The translations under genes were made by a program, and so were the position numbers. From the NCBI RefSeq assembly GCF_003323715.1, contig NZ_QOIN01000047.1, positions 434,001-498,000 on the forward strand: a stretch of 64,000 nucleotides of DNA, given 5' to 3'. The notes under the pieces were generated by a model. It was not told where the DNA came from. It ran no database searches and saw only the letters and a list, made by a program, of their open reading frames with translations. Shown one piece after another: positions 19,374-26,940 of the stretch. Origin of the DNA: Streptomyces diacarni (GTDB lineage Bacteria > Actinomycetota > Actinomycetes > Streptomycetales > Streptomycetaceae). How positions within the stretch are numbered: position 1 is the first letter of the stretch; the number at the start of each line of letters is the position of its first letter.

Positions 19374-20576
19374 ATGAGTGACACTCTCTTCGGCCCGGAC
19401 AACCTTCCGTACGGCCTCTTCAGCACACCGGACGCGCCAGGCCACCGCCGACTCGGCGTCCGGTTCGGCGACGACGTGCTCGACCTGGGCGCGGCCGCCG
19501 CCACGTTCGGTTCCCCCCACACCGAGGTGCTGCGAGCGCCGTCGCTCAACGCGCTGATGGCCGCCGGACGCCCCGTCTGGCAGGCCGTACGCGCCGAGGT
19601 CCGCGCCTGGCTGACCGACGAGACGCACCGCGAAACCGCCGCGCGCCACCTGCTGCCCCTCCACCAGGTGCGCCTCCACCTGCCGTTCGACGTCGCCGAC
19701 TACGTCGACTTCTACGCCAGCGAACACCACGCCACCAACGTCGGCCGCATCTTCCGCCCCGACGGCGACGCACTCACCCCCAACTGGAAACACCTGCCCA
19801 TCGGCTACCACGGGCGGGCCGGCACCGTCGTCGTCTCCGGCACGCCCGTCCCCCGCCCGCGAGGACAGCGCAAACCCCCCGGCGAGCCGGTCCCCGCCTT
19901 CGGCCCCTCGCAGCGGCTGGACATCGAGGCGGAGGTCGGGTTCGTCGTCGGCACCCCCAGCGCCATGGGCAGCCCCGTCGAGCTGGCCGGCTTCCGCGAG
20001 CACGTCTTCGGCGTGACCCTGCTCAACGACTGGTCGGCGCGGGACATCCAGGCCTGGGAGTACGTCCCGCTGGGCCCCTTCCTCGGCAAGTCCTTCGCCA
20101 CCACGATCTCCCCCTGGATCACCCCCCTCGACGCCCTCGACGCCGCGCGAGTGACCCCGCCCCCGCGCGACTTCCCCCTCCTCCCCTACCTGGACGACTC
20201 CGCCGACGGCATCGAACCCGGCGGCTACGACCTGCACATGACCGTGCGACTGAACGGCCACACCCTCGCCGAACCGCCCTTCTCCACCATGTACTGGACA
20301 GCCGCCCAGCAGCTCGCCCACATGACGGTCAACGGCGCCTCACTGCGCACCGGCGACCTGTACGCCTCCGGCACCGTCAGCGGAGCCGAACCCGCCCAGC
20401 GCGGCTCGCTGCTGGAGCTGACCTGGGGCGGCCGCGAACCCCTCGAACTCCCCGACGGCAAGCGCGCGTTCCTGGAGGACGGCGACGAGGTGACCCTCAC
20501 CGCGTGGGCACCGGGGCCGGACGGAACCCGCATCGGTCTCGGCGACGTGACAGGCCGGGTGACACCCGCCGAGTGA
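19374..20576 (+). CDS. fahA: Fumarylacetoacetase
   Basis: A 400-residue hydrolase that cleaves fumarylacetoacetate to fumarate and acetoacetate, the last step of tyrosine and homogentisate breakdown. Diagnostic segments are YVDFYASEHHATNVGRIF (metal Asp and the catalytic His), WKHLPIGYHGRAGTVV, DIEAEVGFVVG, and LLNDWSARDIQAWEYVPLGP, with the metal-binding Asp and Glu residues in place. The length fits the bacterial family. ATG 19374 begins MSDTLFGPDNLPYG, a usual start; there is no Shine-Dalgarno sequence, see the -10 box at 19361. The other tyrosine-degradation genes are not in the window. Confidence 0.95.
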   Translation: MSDTLFGPDNLPYGLFSTPDAPGHRRLGVRFGDDVLDLGAAAATFGSPHTEVLRAPSLNALMAAGRPVWQAVRAEVRAWLTDETHRETAARHLLPLHQVRLHLPFDVADYVDFYASEHHATNVGRIFRPDGDALTPNWKHLPIGYHGRAGTVVVSGTPVPRPRGQRKPPGEPVPAFGPSQRLDIEAEVGFVVGTPSAMGSPVELAGFREHVFGVTLLNDWSARDIQAWEYVPLGPFLGKSFATTISPWITPLDALDAARVTPPPRDFPLLPYLDDSADGIEPGGYDLHMTVRLNGHTLAEPPFSTMYWTAAQQLAHMTVNGASLRTGDLYASGTVSGAEPAQRGSLLELTWGGREPLELPDGKRAFLEDGDEVTLTAWAPGPDGTRIGLGDVTGRVTPAE

Positions 20577-20590
20577 CGCCCCCCCGCCCC

Positions 20591-20624
20591 CGGATGACGG
20601 CTGCCGCCCGGTGGCCGTCATCCG
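20591..20624. terminator. Bidirectional terminator between fahA and recQ
   Basis: Perfect 11-bp stem (CGGATGACGGC and complement) with a 12-base loop in the 87-base gap between convergent genes. Confidence 0.65.
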
Positions 20625-20663
20625 GCTCCGGTGGCGACCGCCGGTGACGGCCACCACCCTGCG

Positions 20664-22784
20664 TCAGGACCGCGGCGAAGCATCGACTCCCGCCCACAGG
20701 GGCCCGGAGTCGGCTTCCGCCCCCGGTTCATCCGGCGCGGCCCCGGAGCCGGCAAGAACCCCGGCCACGGGCTCCGCGCCGTCGACCACGGGCTCCGCGC
20801 CGTCTTCCGCCGACTCGGCACCGTCGTCCGCCCGGCCCTCCTGTGCCGCGGAGGCCCCTGAGCCCTCTGCCACCACCGCGTCGGCCTCCCCCGCCGCCAC
20901 CAGCGCGGCCAACAGGCCCTCGCCGTACGTCGCGAGCTTCTTCTCGCCCACCCCGGCCACACCGCCCAGCTCACCCAGCGAGCCGGGACGCTGCACGGCG
21001 ATCTCCCGCAGCGTGGCGTCATGGAAGACGATGTACGGCGGCACGCCCTGCTCCCGCGCCTGCTCCGTGCGCCAGGCACGCAGCGCCTCGAAGAGCGGCT
21101 GAGCCTCCTCGGGGAGATCAGCCGGGGCCTGGCGCTTCGCCCCACCACCCCGAGAACCCGCGCCGGAACCCGACCGGGAGCCCGACGCCCGGTCCGGCAC
21201 CGGATCCTTGCGCAGCCGCACCTCCCGCTCCCCGCGCAGCACCGTCGCACTCGCGTCCGTCAGCACCAGCGTGCCGTGCTCCCCCTCGATCTCCAGCAGC
21301 CCCTGGGCGATCAGCTGACGGACGACACCCCGCCACTCGCCCTCCCCCAACTCCGCGCCGACACCGAACACCGACAGCGCGTCATGGTCGAACTGGATGA
21401 CCTTCGCCGTCTTCCGGCCCAGCAGAATGTCGACGATCTGCCCCGAACCGAACTTCTGCCCCCGCTCCCGCTTGAGCCGCACCACCGTCGACAGCGCCTT
21501 TTGAGCCGGGACCGTGCCGTCCCACGACTCCGGCGGCGTCAGACACGTGTCGCAGTTGCCGCAGGCCACCTGCGCCGCGCCCGCAGCCGACTCCTGACCG
21601 AAATACTCCAGCAGCTGGGCCCGTCGGCAGCGGACCGTCTCGCACAGGGACAGCATCGCGTCCAGATGGCTGCGCGCCCGCCGCTGGAACGCCACGTCGC
21701 CCTCGCCGTTCTCGATCAGCTTGCGCTGCTGCACGACGTCCTGCAGGCCGTAGGCCAGCCAGGCGGTCGACGGCTCCCCGTCCCGGCCCGCGCGGCCCGT
21801 CTCCTGGTAATAGCCCTCCACGGACTTCGGCAGATCGAGATGGGCGACGAAGCGCACGTCCGGCTTGTCGATCCCCATACCGAAAGCGATGGTCGCCACC
21901 ACCACCAGGCCGTCCTCCCGCAGGAACCGCGCCTGATGCGCGGCGCGCGTGCCCGCGTCCAGCCCCGCGTGATACGGCACGGCCTCCACACCGCTACGGC
22001 ACAGGAACTCGGCGGTCCGCTCGACCGCATTGCGCGACAGGCAATAGACGATGCCCGCGTCGCCCGCGTGCTCCTCCTTGAGGAAACGCAGCAACTGCTT
22101 CTTCGGATCCCGCTTCGGAACGATCCGGTACTGGATATTGGGACGGTCGAAGCTCGCGACGAAATCCCGCGCCTGCTCCAGACCCAGCCGCTGCACGATC
22201 TCCTGATGGGTGGCGCGGGTCGCGGTGGCCGTCAACGCGACCCGCGGCACCTCGGGCCAGCGCTCGCCCAACATCGAGAGCGAGAGGTAATCGGGGCGGA
22301 AATCGTGGCCCCACTGCGCGACACAGTGCGCCTCGTCGATCGCGAAGAGCGACACCTCGCCGCGCTCCAGCAACGCCGTCGTCGCCTCCAGACGCAGCCG
22401 CTCAGGCGCCAGATAGAGCAGATCGAGCTCCCCCGCCAAAAACTCGGCCTCCACCACGCGCCGCTGATCGAAATCGAGCGTGGAATTGATGAACCCCGCA
22501 CGCACACCCAGCGCGCGCAACGCGTCCACCTGGTCCTGCATCAGCGCGATCAGGGGCGAGATCACCACACCCGTACCCGATCTCACCAGCGCCGGGATCT
22601 GGTAACACAGCGACTTGCCGCCACCGGTCGGCATCAGCACGACCGCGTCACCACCGTGCGCGACGTGCTCGATGACGGCCTCCTGCCGGCCGCGGAAGGC
22701 GTCGTATCCGAAAACCTTGCGCAGCACTCGCAGCGCGGCCGTCTCGGACGCCCCGCCGGATCCCTCGGCACTCTCCTGAAGCAT
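20664..22784 (-). CDS. recQ: ATP-dependent DNA helicase RecQ
   Basis: About 706 residues. Walker A is MPTGGGKS (K57), the DEAH box is AIDEAHCVAQWGHDFRPDY near residue 147, motif VI is YYQETGRAGRDG, the zinc site of the RecQ C-terminal domain contains CGNCDTC, and an HRDC domain follows near residue 560 (EALRAWRTEQAREQG, VPPYIVFHDATL). It unwinds DNA 3' to 5' during recombination and repair. The last 70 residues are acidic, Ala/Gly/Glu-rich and probably disordered. I chose ATG 22784 (MLQESAEG); an in-frame ATG at 22814 adds ten residues. Neither has a ribosome site, and TATCGT 7 bases before 22784 could be a -10 box for a leaderless transcript. Confidence 0.95.
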   Translation of the reverse strand: MLQESAEGSGGASETAALRVLRKVFGYDAFRGRQEAVIEHVAHGGDAVVLMPTGGGKSLCYQIPALVRSGTGVVISPLIALMQDQVDALRALGVRAGFINSTLDFDQRRVVEAEFLAGELDLLYLAPERLRLEATTALLERGEVSLFAIDEAHCVAQWGHDFRPDYLSLSMLGERWPEVPRVALTATATRATHQEIVQRLGLEQARDFVASFDRPNIQYRIVPKRDPKKQLLRFLKEEHAGDAGIVYCLSRNAVERTAEFLCRSGVEAVPYHAGLDAGTRAAHQARFLREDGLVVVATIAFGMGIDKPDVRFVAHLDLPKSVEGYYQETGRAGRDGEPSTAWLAYGLQDVVQQRKLIENGEGDVAFQRRARSHLDAMLSLCETVRCRRAQLLEYFGQESAAGAAQVACGNCDTCLTPPESWDGTVPAQKALSTVVRLKRERGQKFGSGQIVDILLGRKTAKVIQFDHDALSVFGVGAELGEGEWRGVVRQLIAQGLLEIEGEHGTLVLTDASATVLRGEREVRLRKDPVPDRASGSRSGSGAGSRGGGAKRQAPADLPEEAQPLFEALRAWRTEQAREQGVPPYIVFHDATLREIAVQRPGSLGELGGVAGVGEKKLATYGEGLLAALVAAGEADAVVAEGSGASAAQEGRADDGAESAEDGAEPVVDGAEPVAGVLAGSGAAPDEPGAEADSGPLWAGVDASPRS

Positions 22785-22957
22785 GCCCGCCACGATAGGC
22801 GGGGCCGGTGACATGTGCGGCCCCGCCTGTGGATAAGTCCCCCACCGGTGGTGCGCTCCGTGGCCGCGGGCCCGGTCCCGCGCCCCTGCGGGCCCGGGCG
22901 ACACCCCGCGCTCCCCACCGGCCGCCGCCCATTCCGCCGGACCCTCGCCGCCGTGGC

Positions 22958-23130
22958 GCGCCACCATCGCGGCGGGAAGAGGGGGCCAGCCCCCACACAT
23001 TCCGCCACCGTCGCGGCGGGAAGAGGGGGCCAGCCCCCACACATTCCGCCACCGTCGCAGCGGGAACAAGGGGTCGGCGGCCCCACACCCCGCCGTCGTC
23101 GCGGCGGGAACGAGGGGGCGGCCCCCACGG
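22958..23130. repeat. 44-bp tandem repeat, about four copies, each with a small hairpin
   Basis: Units begin at 22958, 23002, 23046 and 23090. The first two are nearly identical; the third and fourth are diverged. Each starts near CCGCCACCGTCGCGGCGGGAA, and the first two contain the self-complementary GGGGGCCAGCCCCC, a 6-bp stem with a 2-base loop that would need a rearranged loop in RNA. Confidence 0.85.
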
Positions 23131-23258
23131 CCGTCGGGCCCTCGTGGGGGGGCGCCGCCGTTGCGGTGAGGAGAGGGGGGTGGGAGGGCTTGGCACTCAG
23201 CGCCAAGGTGGGGGTGGAGTTGGGGGGATTCGAGGTGGTTTGGGGGTGGGGAGCTTGC

Positions 23259-23264
23259 TAGGTT
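23259..23264 (+). promoter_or_regulatory. Putative -10 box, lipoprotein 1
   Basis: TAGGTT within TGCTAGGTTG, 63 bases before the GTG start. The same ten bases occur 46 bases before the paralogous lipoprotein 2, so the element has been kept in both copies. No clear -35 box. Confidence 0.45.
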
Positions 23265-23327
23265 GCCATGGCCCCGCCACCCAGGCGTCCGTGGCGGGGC
23301 GTGAGGAACCGACGGAGGGGGACGGAC

Positions 23328-23873
23328 GTGCGCAGATCGGCGCGGATTTCGGGGGCGGTCGCCGCGGCGGCGGCCCTGGCGTTTCTGGTGGGCGGCTGCG
23401 GAGGCGACGGGGGTGGCACGAGCATCGCGGATCCCGGCGACAAGCACCCCGACCTCAGCGAGGAGCCTGGCGACTCGGGGCCGCCGGGAGAAGCGGCCGA
23501 CGGCTCCGAAGGGAACGGGGAGGGGGGCGGGGACGGCTCCGTCGACCCGTCGGCGATGGTCGGCGCCTGGGCGACCCACCCCGCGGCCGACGGCGAGTCG
23601 GTCGTGTTCAGCATCTCGCCGGACAAGCGGGTGTTCATGATCTTGCCCGACCGCTGCGACGGCAAGGCTAACGGCACCGCGCTGGATCTGACCTGCGAGG
23701 GCGGCGGTACCGACTACACCAGCGGCACCGTGACCAGCGTCTCGGGCAAGAGCATGACCGTGAAGTGGAAGTCGGGCCGGACGGTGGAGCTGGGCAAGTC
23801 CTCCGATCCGGAACTGGCCTCTCCGCCGCCGGATCTCCCCACGGATTTCCCGTCGGCCGACGACCCGTTCTGA
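23328..23873 (+). CDS. Secreted lipoprotein of unknown function, copy 1
   Basis: A 181-residue lipoprotein. The signal peptide (MRRSARISGAVAAAAALAFL) ends in the lipobox LVGGC, so the mature protein is anchored by its N-terminal Cys. A Gly/Asp/Glu-rich linker (about 25-70) is followed by a small beta-rich domain: MVGAWATHPADGESVVFSI-like strands, DRCDGKANG, LDLTCEGGGTDYTSGTV with two further Cys that may pair, and MTVKWKSGRTVEL. The C-terminus is Pro/Asp rich. GTG 23328 has GGAGGGGG at 5 bases. The next gene is a paralogue. Family not recognised. Confidence 0.75.
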   Translation: MRRSARISGAVAAAAALAFLVGGCGGDGGGTSIADPGDKHPDLSEEPGDSGPPGEAADGSEGNGEGGGDGSVDPSAMVGAWATHPAADGESVVFSISPDKRVFMILPDRCDGKANGTALDLTCEGGGTDYTSGTVTSVSGKSMTVKWKSGRTVELGKSSDPELASPPPDLPTDFPSADDPF

Positions 23874-23911
23874 GGCGTCGGGAGACGGGAGGGGGCGGAC
23901 AGAGCCCCTGC

Positions 23912-23917
23912 TAGGTT
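23912..23917 (+). promoter_or_regulatory. Putative -10 box, lipoprotein 2
   Basis: TAGGTT in TGCTAGGTTG, 46 bases before the GTG start; matches the element at 23259. Its presence suggests that lipoprotein 2 has its own promoter. Confidence 0.45.
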
Positions 23918-23963
23918 GTCGTGACCCTGCAAACGACCAGGGCGGGACGACCGAGGAGGGACA

Positions 23964-24575
23964 GTGCGCACGTCAGCGCGGAGGACGGGGGCGGTGGTCG
24001 CGGCGGCGGCCGCCGCGCTGCTGGTGGGTGGCTGCGGCAGCGGCGACGACGGCAAGGGCGACGACGGCGGCAAGGCCAAGGGCGATGAGAAGAAGTCCGC
24101 CGCGCCAGCGCCGGACAAGAGCGAGGAGCCGGCGGGCGAGGGGCGGCTGCCGGGCGTCTGGACGGCGGACGCGGAGGGCCAGAAGCTGACGCTCACCGTC
24201 GTCGACGACGCCGCGTCCCTGCTGCGGGGCAAGGACAAGAAGGTGTGCACGGGCCGCGTCATGGCGGCGGGCGCCGAGAAGTCGCTGGTTCTCAAGTGCC
24301 CGGCGGGCGTCGGTGAGGAGCGCGCCACGGGCAAGGTCGGCTCGGTGACGGCGGACTCGCTGAAGGTCACCTGGAACGGCGGGGCCACCGACACCTACAC
24401 CAGGGCGGCGAACGCTCCGGCGAAGCTGCCCAAGGACCCCGACGAGCTCGGTGATCTGCCCGACAAGCTGCCCGAGAACCTCCCCGACAAGCTGGACGAC
24501 GTCACCGAGCCGCCGCACGAGAAGACGGAGAGCTCGGGCAGCGACCGCAAGGTCCGCGAGTATCCCGGCGGCTGA
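23964..24575 (+). CDS. Secreted lipoprotein of unknown function, copy 2
   Basis: A 203-residue paralogue of the preceding gene. Start MRTSARRTGAV, hydrophobic Ala-rich core, lipobox LVGGC, a Lys/Asp/Gly-rich linker, then the same small domain: LPGVWTADAEGQKLTLTVV, KKVCTGRVM, SLVLKCPAGVGEERATGKV, LKVTWNGGATDTYTR. The two Cys after the lipid Cys are conserved between copies and could form a disulfide. The tail repeats LPDKLPENLPDKLDD-like units. GTG 23964 follows GAGGAGGG. The linkers differ (acidic in copy 1, mixed charge in copy 2). Function unknown; the fold resembles small lipocalin-like secreted domains, a guess. Confidence 0.75.
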   Translation: MRTSARRTGAVVAAAAAALLVGGCGSGDDGKGDDGGKAKGDEKKSAAPAPDKSEEPAGEGRLPGVWTADAEGQKLTLTVVDDAASLLRGKDKKVCTGRVMAAGAEKSLVLKCPAGVGEERATGKVGSVTADSLKVTWNGGATDTYTRAANAPAKLPKDPDELGDLPDKLPENLPDKLDDVTEPPHEKTESSGSDRKVREYPGG

Positions 24576-24619
24576 GCCGCCCGTTGCGACCGCGGCTGAT
24601 CCGGGCAGCCGGGGACCAC

Positions 24620-24647
24620 GGGCCCGGCCCTTTCGGGGTCCGGGCCC
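24620..24647. terminator. Probable terminator between lipoprotein 2 and cupin gene
   Basis: GGGCCCGG / CCGGGCCC arms around a 12-base interior that can pair further (CCC TTTC GGG), in the 155-base gap between convergent genes. Confidence 0.55.
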
Positions 24648-24730
24648 GGCCCGCGGTCCGTGTCACCGCGTGCGGGCGTCCCGGTCTCGCCGCGGTGGGC
24701 CCTGGGCCCGTCGGCGCCCGGCGGGGCCCC

Positions 24731-25114
24731 TCAGGGGTCGCGCGGCGAGAGCAGGTGGACGGACTCCTGTTCGCGTGGGTCGGTGCGCGCCACCACGACG
24801 GTGACGGGCTCTTCGCCGGTGACCGGCATGTGCGGCATGTTCGCCGGCACGTAGACCATGTCGCCGGGGTGGAGGGTGTCGCGGTTCTCCAGGTCCTCCC
24901 CGTGCCACATCTCGTGCACCCCGTTGACGACGTAGATGGCCGATTCGTGGCCCGCGTGCAGGTGTGGTTCCCCCTTCGAGTTCGCCGGGATGTGCAGGAC
25001 GTGCAGACACAGACCCTTGGCGCCCACCGATTCGGCGGAGACCCCTTCTGTGAAGATTCCGCCCTGTTTTCCTTGGTATCCGCCTTTTTCCTGGCGGAGA
25101 ATTACACAACCCAT
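24731..25114 (-). CDS. Small cupin-domain protein
   Basis: A 127-residue single-domain cupin. Motif 1 is PHLHAGHESAIYVVNG with the metal-ligand His and Glu, and motif 2 is HPGDMVYVPANMPHMP. The C-terminus VVARTDPREQESVHLL is a family marker. Such proteins bind a divalent metal; the substrate is unknown. I chose ATG 25114 (MGCVILRQEKGGYQGKQ), preceded by TAGGA at about 10 bases; an ATG at 25174 would add 20 residues but lies in the tail of the nuo terminator without a ribosome site. The N-terminal half has lower GC than its surroundings. Confidence 0.82.
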   Translation of the reverse strand: MGCVILRQEKGGYQGKQGGIFTEGVSAESVGAKGLCLHVLHIPANSKGEPHLHAGHESAIYVVNGVHEMWHGEDLENRDTLHPGDMVYVPANMPHMPVTGEEPVTVVVARTDPREQESVHLLSPRDP

Positions 25115-25180
25115 GCTTCGAGTTCCTACCGTTTCCGCACACGTCTTGTCACGGGTGCATCGGACAGTGCTCATTACAAA

Positions 25181-25219
25181 GCGCCGCCAGATGCGTCCCG
25201 TTGGGGCCTCTGGCGGCGC
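25181..25219 (-). terminator. Terminator of the nuo operon
   Basis: On the minus strand, an 11-bp perfect stem (GCGCCGCCAGA and complement) with a 17-base loop, followed by TTTGT. It lies 42 bases after the nuoN stop. Confidence 0.8.
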
Positions 25220-25260
25220 TTCGTACAGCTAGGGCGGGGGGTCGAGGAGCGGTATGTGGT

Positions 25261-26940
25261 TCACCGGACGAACACTCCGGCCTGGCCCGCCAGGTCGAGG
25301 AAGTACTGCGGTGCCACGCCGAGGACGACGGTCACCACGACGCCGATGGCGATGGCCGAGGTCGTCATGACGCTGGGTACGGCCACGCTCGGCCCGTCGG
25401 CCTGCGGTTCGCTGAAGAACATCAGCACGATGACGCGCAGGTAGAAGAAGGCGGCGATGGCCGAGGCGAGGACGCCGATGACGACCAGTACGCCCGCTCC
25501 GCCCTCGGCCGCCGCCTTGAACACGGCGAACTTGCCCGCGAAGCCCGAGGTGAGCGGGATGCCGGCGAAGGCCAGCAGGAAGACGGCGAAGACGGCCGCC
25601 AGCAGGGGCGACCGCCGCCCGAGTCCGGCCCACTTGGACAGGTGCGTCGCCTCGCCGCCCGCGTCCCGTACCAGGGTGACGACGGCGAACGCGCCCAGCG
25701 TCACGAACGAGTAGGCGCCCAGGTAGAACAGCACCGAGGAGATGCCGTCCTTGGAGGTGGCGATGACGCCCGCCAGCAGGAAGCCCGCGTGGGCGATGGA
25801 GGAGTAGGCCAGCAGCCGCTTGATGTCGGTCTGGGTGATGGCCACGATGGCGCCGGCGAGCATCGTCAGGATGGCCACGCCCCACATGACGGGCCGCCAG
25901 TCCCAGCGCAGCCCGGGAAGCACCACGTACAGCAGCCGCAGCAGCGCGCCGAAGGCGGCGACCTTGGTGGCGGCCGCCATGAAGCCGGTCACGGGCGTCG
26001 GCGCGCCCTGGTACACGTCCGGGGTCCACATGTGGAAGGGGACGGCACCGACCTTGAAGAGCAGCCCCATGACGACGAGCGCGCCGCCGATGAGCAGGAG
26101 CGCGTCGTTGCCGGCCGTCTGGGCCAGCACCGGGTCGCTGATGGCGTCGGTCCCCGAGACGACGCGGGCGATGCCCGAGTAGCTGACGGTGCCGGCGTAG
26201 CCGTACAGCAGCGCGGTGCCGAACAGCAGGAAGGCGGAGGAGAACGCGCCCAGCAGGAAGTACTTGACGGCCGCCTCCTGGGAGAGCAGCCGCCTGCGGC
26301 GGGCGAGCGCGCACAGCAGGTACAGCGGGAGGGAGAAGACCTCCAGCGCGATGAAGAGGGTCAGCAGGTCGTTGGCTGCCGGGAAGAGCAGCATGCCGCC
26401 GACCGCGAACATCAGCAGCGGGAAGACCTCGGTGGTGGTCCAGCCCGCCTTGACGGCCTGGGTCTCGCCCTCGCCGCCCGGCACCGAGGCGGGCTGCGCG
26501 GCGAACGAGTCGACCCTGGAGCCGTGCGCCGAGGGTTCCAGCTTCCGCTCGGCGAAGGTGAAGACGCCCACGATGCCGACCAGCAGCAGGGTGCCCTGGA
26601 GGAAGAGCGCGGGCCCGTCCACGGCCAGCGCGCCCATTCCGGCGATCTGCGCCTCGGTGGTGCCCGCGCCGGAGGCCGCCAGTCCGATGACGGCGGCGAA
26701 CGCGGCGGCCAGGCCCACCAGCGCCACGAACAGTTGGGCGCCGTAGCGGGCCCTGCGGGGCGCGAAGGCGTCGATGAGGACGCCGAGGGCCGCCGCACCG
26801 AGGACGATCAGCGTCGGGGAGAGCTTCCCGTACTCGATGCTGGGCGCCTGGAGCTTGTCGCCCGCGCCGGCCGCGACCGTCCACAGGCTGTGGACGCCGG
26901 GAGCGCCTCCCGCCGACGCGACGTCGATCATGCCAGTCAC
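25261..26940 (-). CDS. nuoN: NADH-quinone oxidoreductase subunit N
   Basis: A 559-residue antiporter-like membrane subunit of complex I with 14 or so helices. The charged core of the proton channel is visible in KVGAVPFHMWTPDVYQGAPT and AITQTDIKRLLAYSSIAHAG, and the last channel lysine region follows near FVTLGAFAVV. GTG 26940 overlaps the nuoM stop in GTGA and has GGAGGTGA at 6 bases. A hydrophilic insert (SAHGSRVDSFAAQPAS, about 130-165) lengthens the loop between helices relative to E. coli NuoN. It is the last gene of the operon, and the terminator follows. Confidence 0.97.
   Translation of the reverse strand: MTGMIDVASAGGAPGVHSLWTVAAGAGDKLQAPSIEYGKLSPTLIVLGAAALGVLIDAFAPRRARYGAQLFVALVGLAAAFAAVIGLAASGAGTTEAQIAGMGALAVDGPALFLQGTLLLVGIVGVFTFAERKLEPSAHGSRVDSFAAQPASVPGGEGETQAVKAGWTTTEVFPLLMFAVGGMLLFPAANDLLTLFIALEVFSLPLYLLCALARRRRLLSQEAAVKYFLLGAFSSAFLLFGTALLYGYAGTVSYSGIARVVSGTDAISDPVLAQTAGNDALLLIGGALVVMGLLFKVGAVPFHMWTPDVYQGAPTPVTGFMAAATKVAAFGALLRLLYVVLPGLRWDWRPVMWGVAILTMLAGAIVAITQTDIKRLLAYSSIAHAGFLLAGVIATSKDGISSVLFYLGAYSFVTLGAFAVVTLVRDAGGEATHLSKWAGLGRRSPLLAAVFAVFLLAFAGIPLTSGFAGKFAVFKAAAEGGAGVLVVIGVLASAIAAFFYLRVIVLMFFSEPQADGPSVAVPSVMTTSAIAIGVVVTVVLGVAPQYFLDLAGQAGVFVR

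Larger units (their letters stand above)
22785..23327. other. 543-base gene-free spacer upstream of recQ and lipoprotein 1
   Basis: Divergent promoter space for recQ (minus) and lipoprotein 1 (plus). The middle is taken up by the 44-bp repeat array (22958-23130). Around 23130-23250 the plus strand is unusually G-rich with runs of four to seven G. I see no small gene with coding character, although the recQ frame stays open to 23579. Confidence 0.6.

Noticed and set aside
22785..23579. Extension of the recQ frame by over 260 residues
   Set aside because: It reads through repeats and G-rich spacer and antisense to lipoprotein 1; no helicase homology is expected there.
25115..25174. Longer cupin start at ATG 25174
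   Set aside because: It lies in the tail of the nuo terminator, lacks a ribosome site and adds residues not expected in the family.
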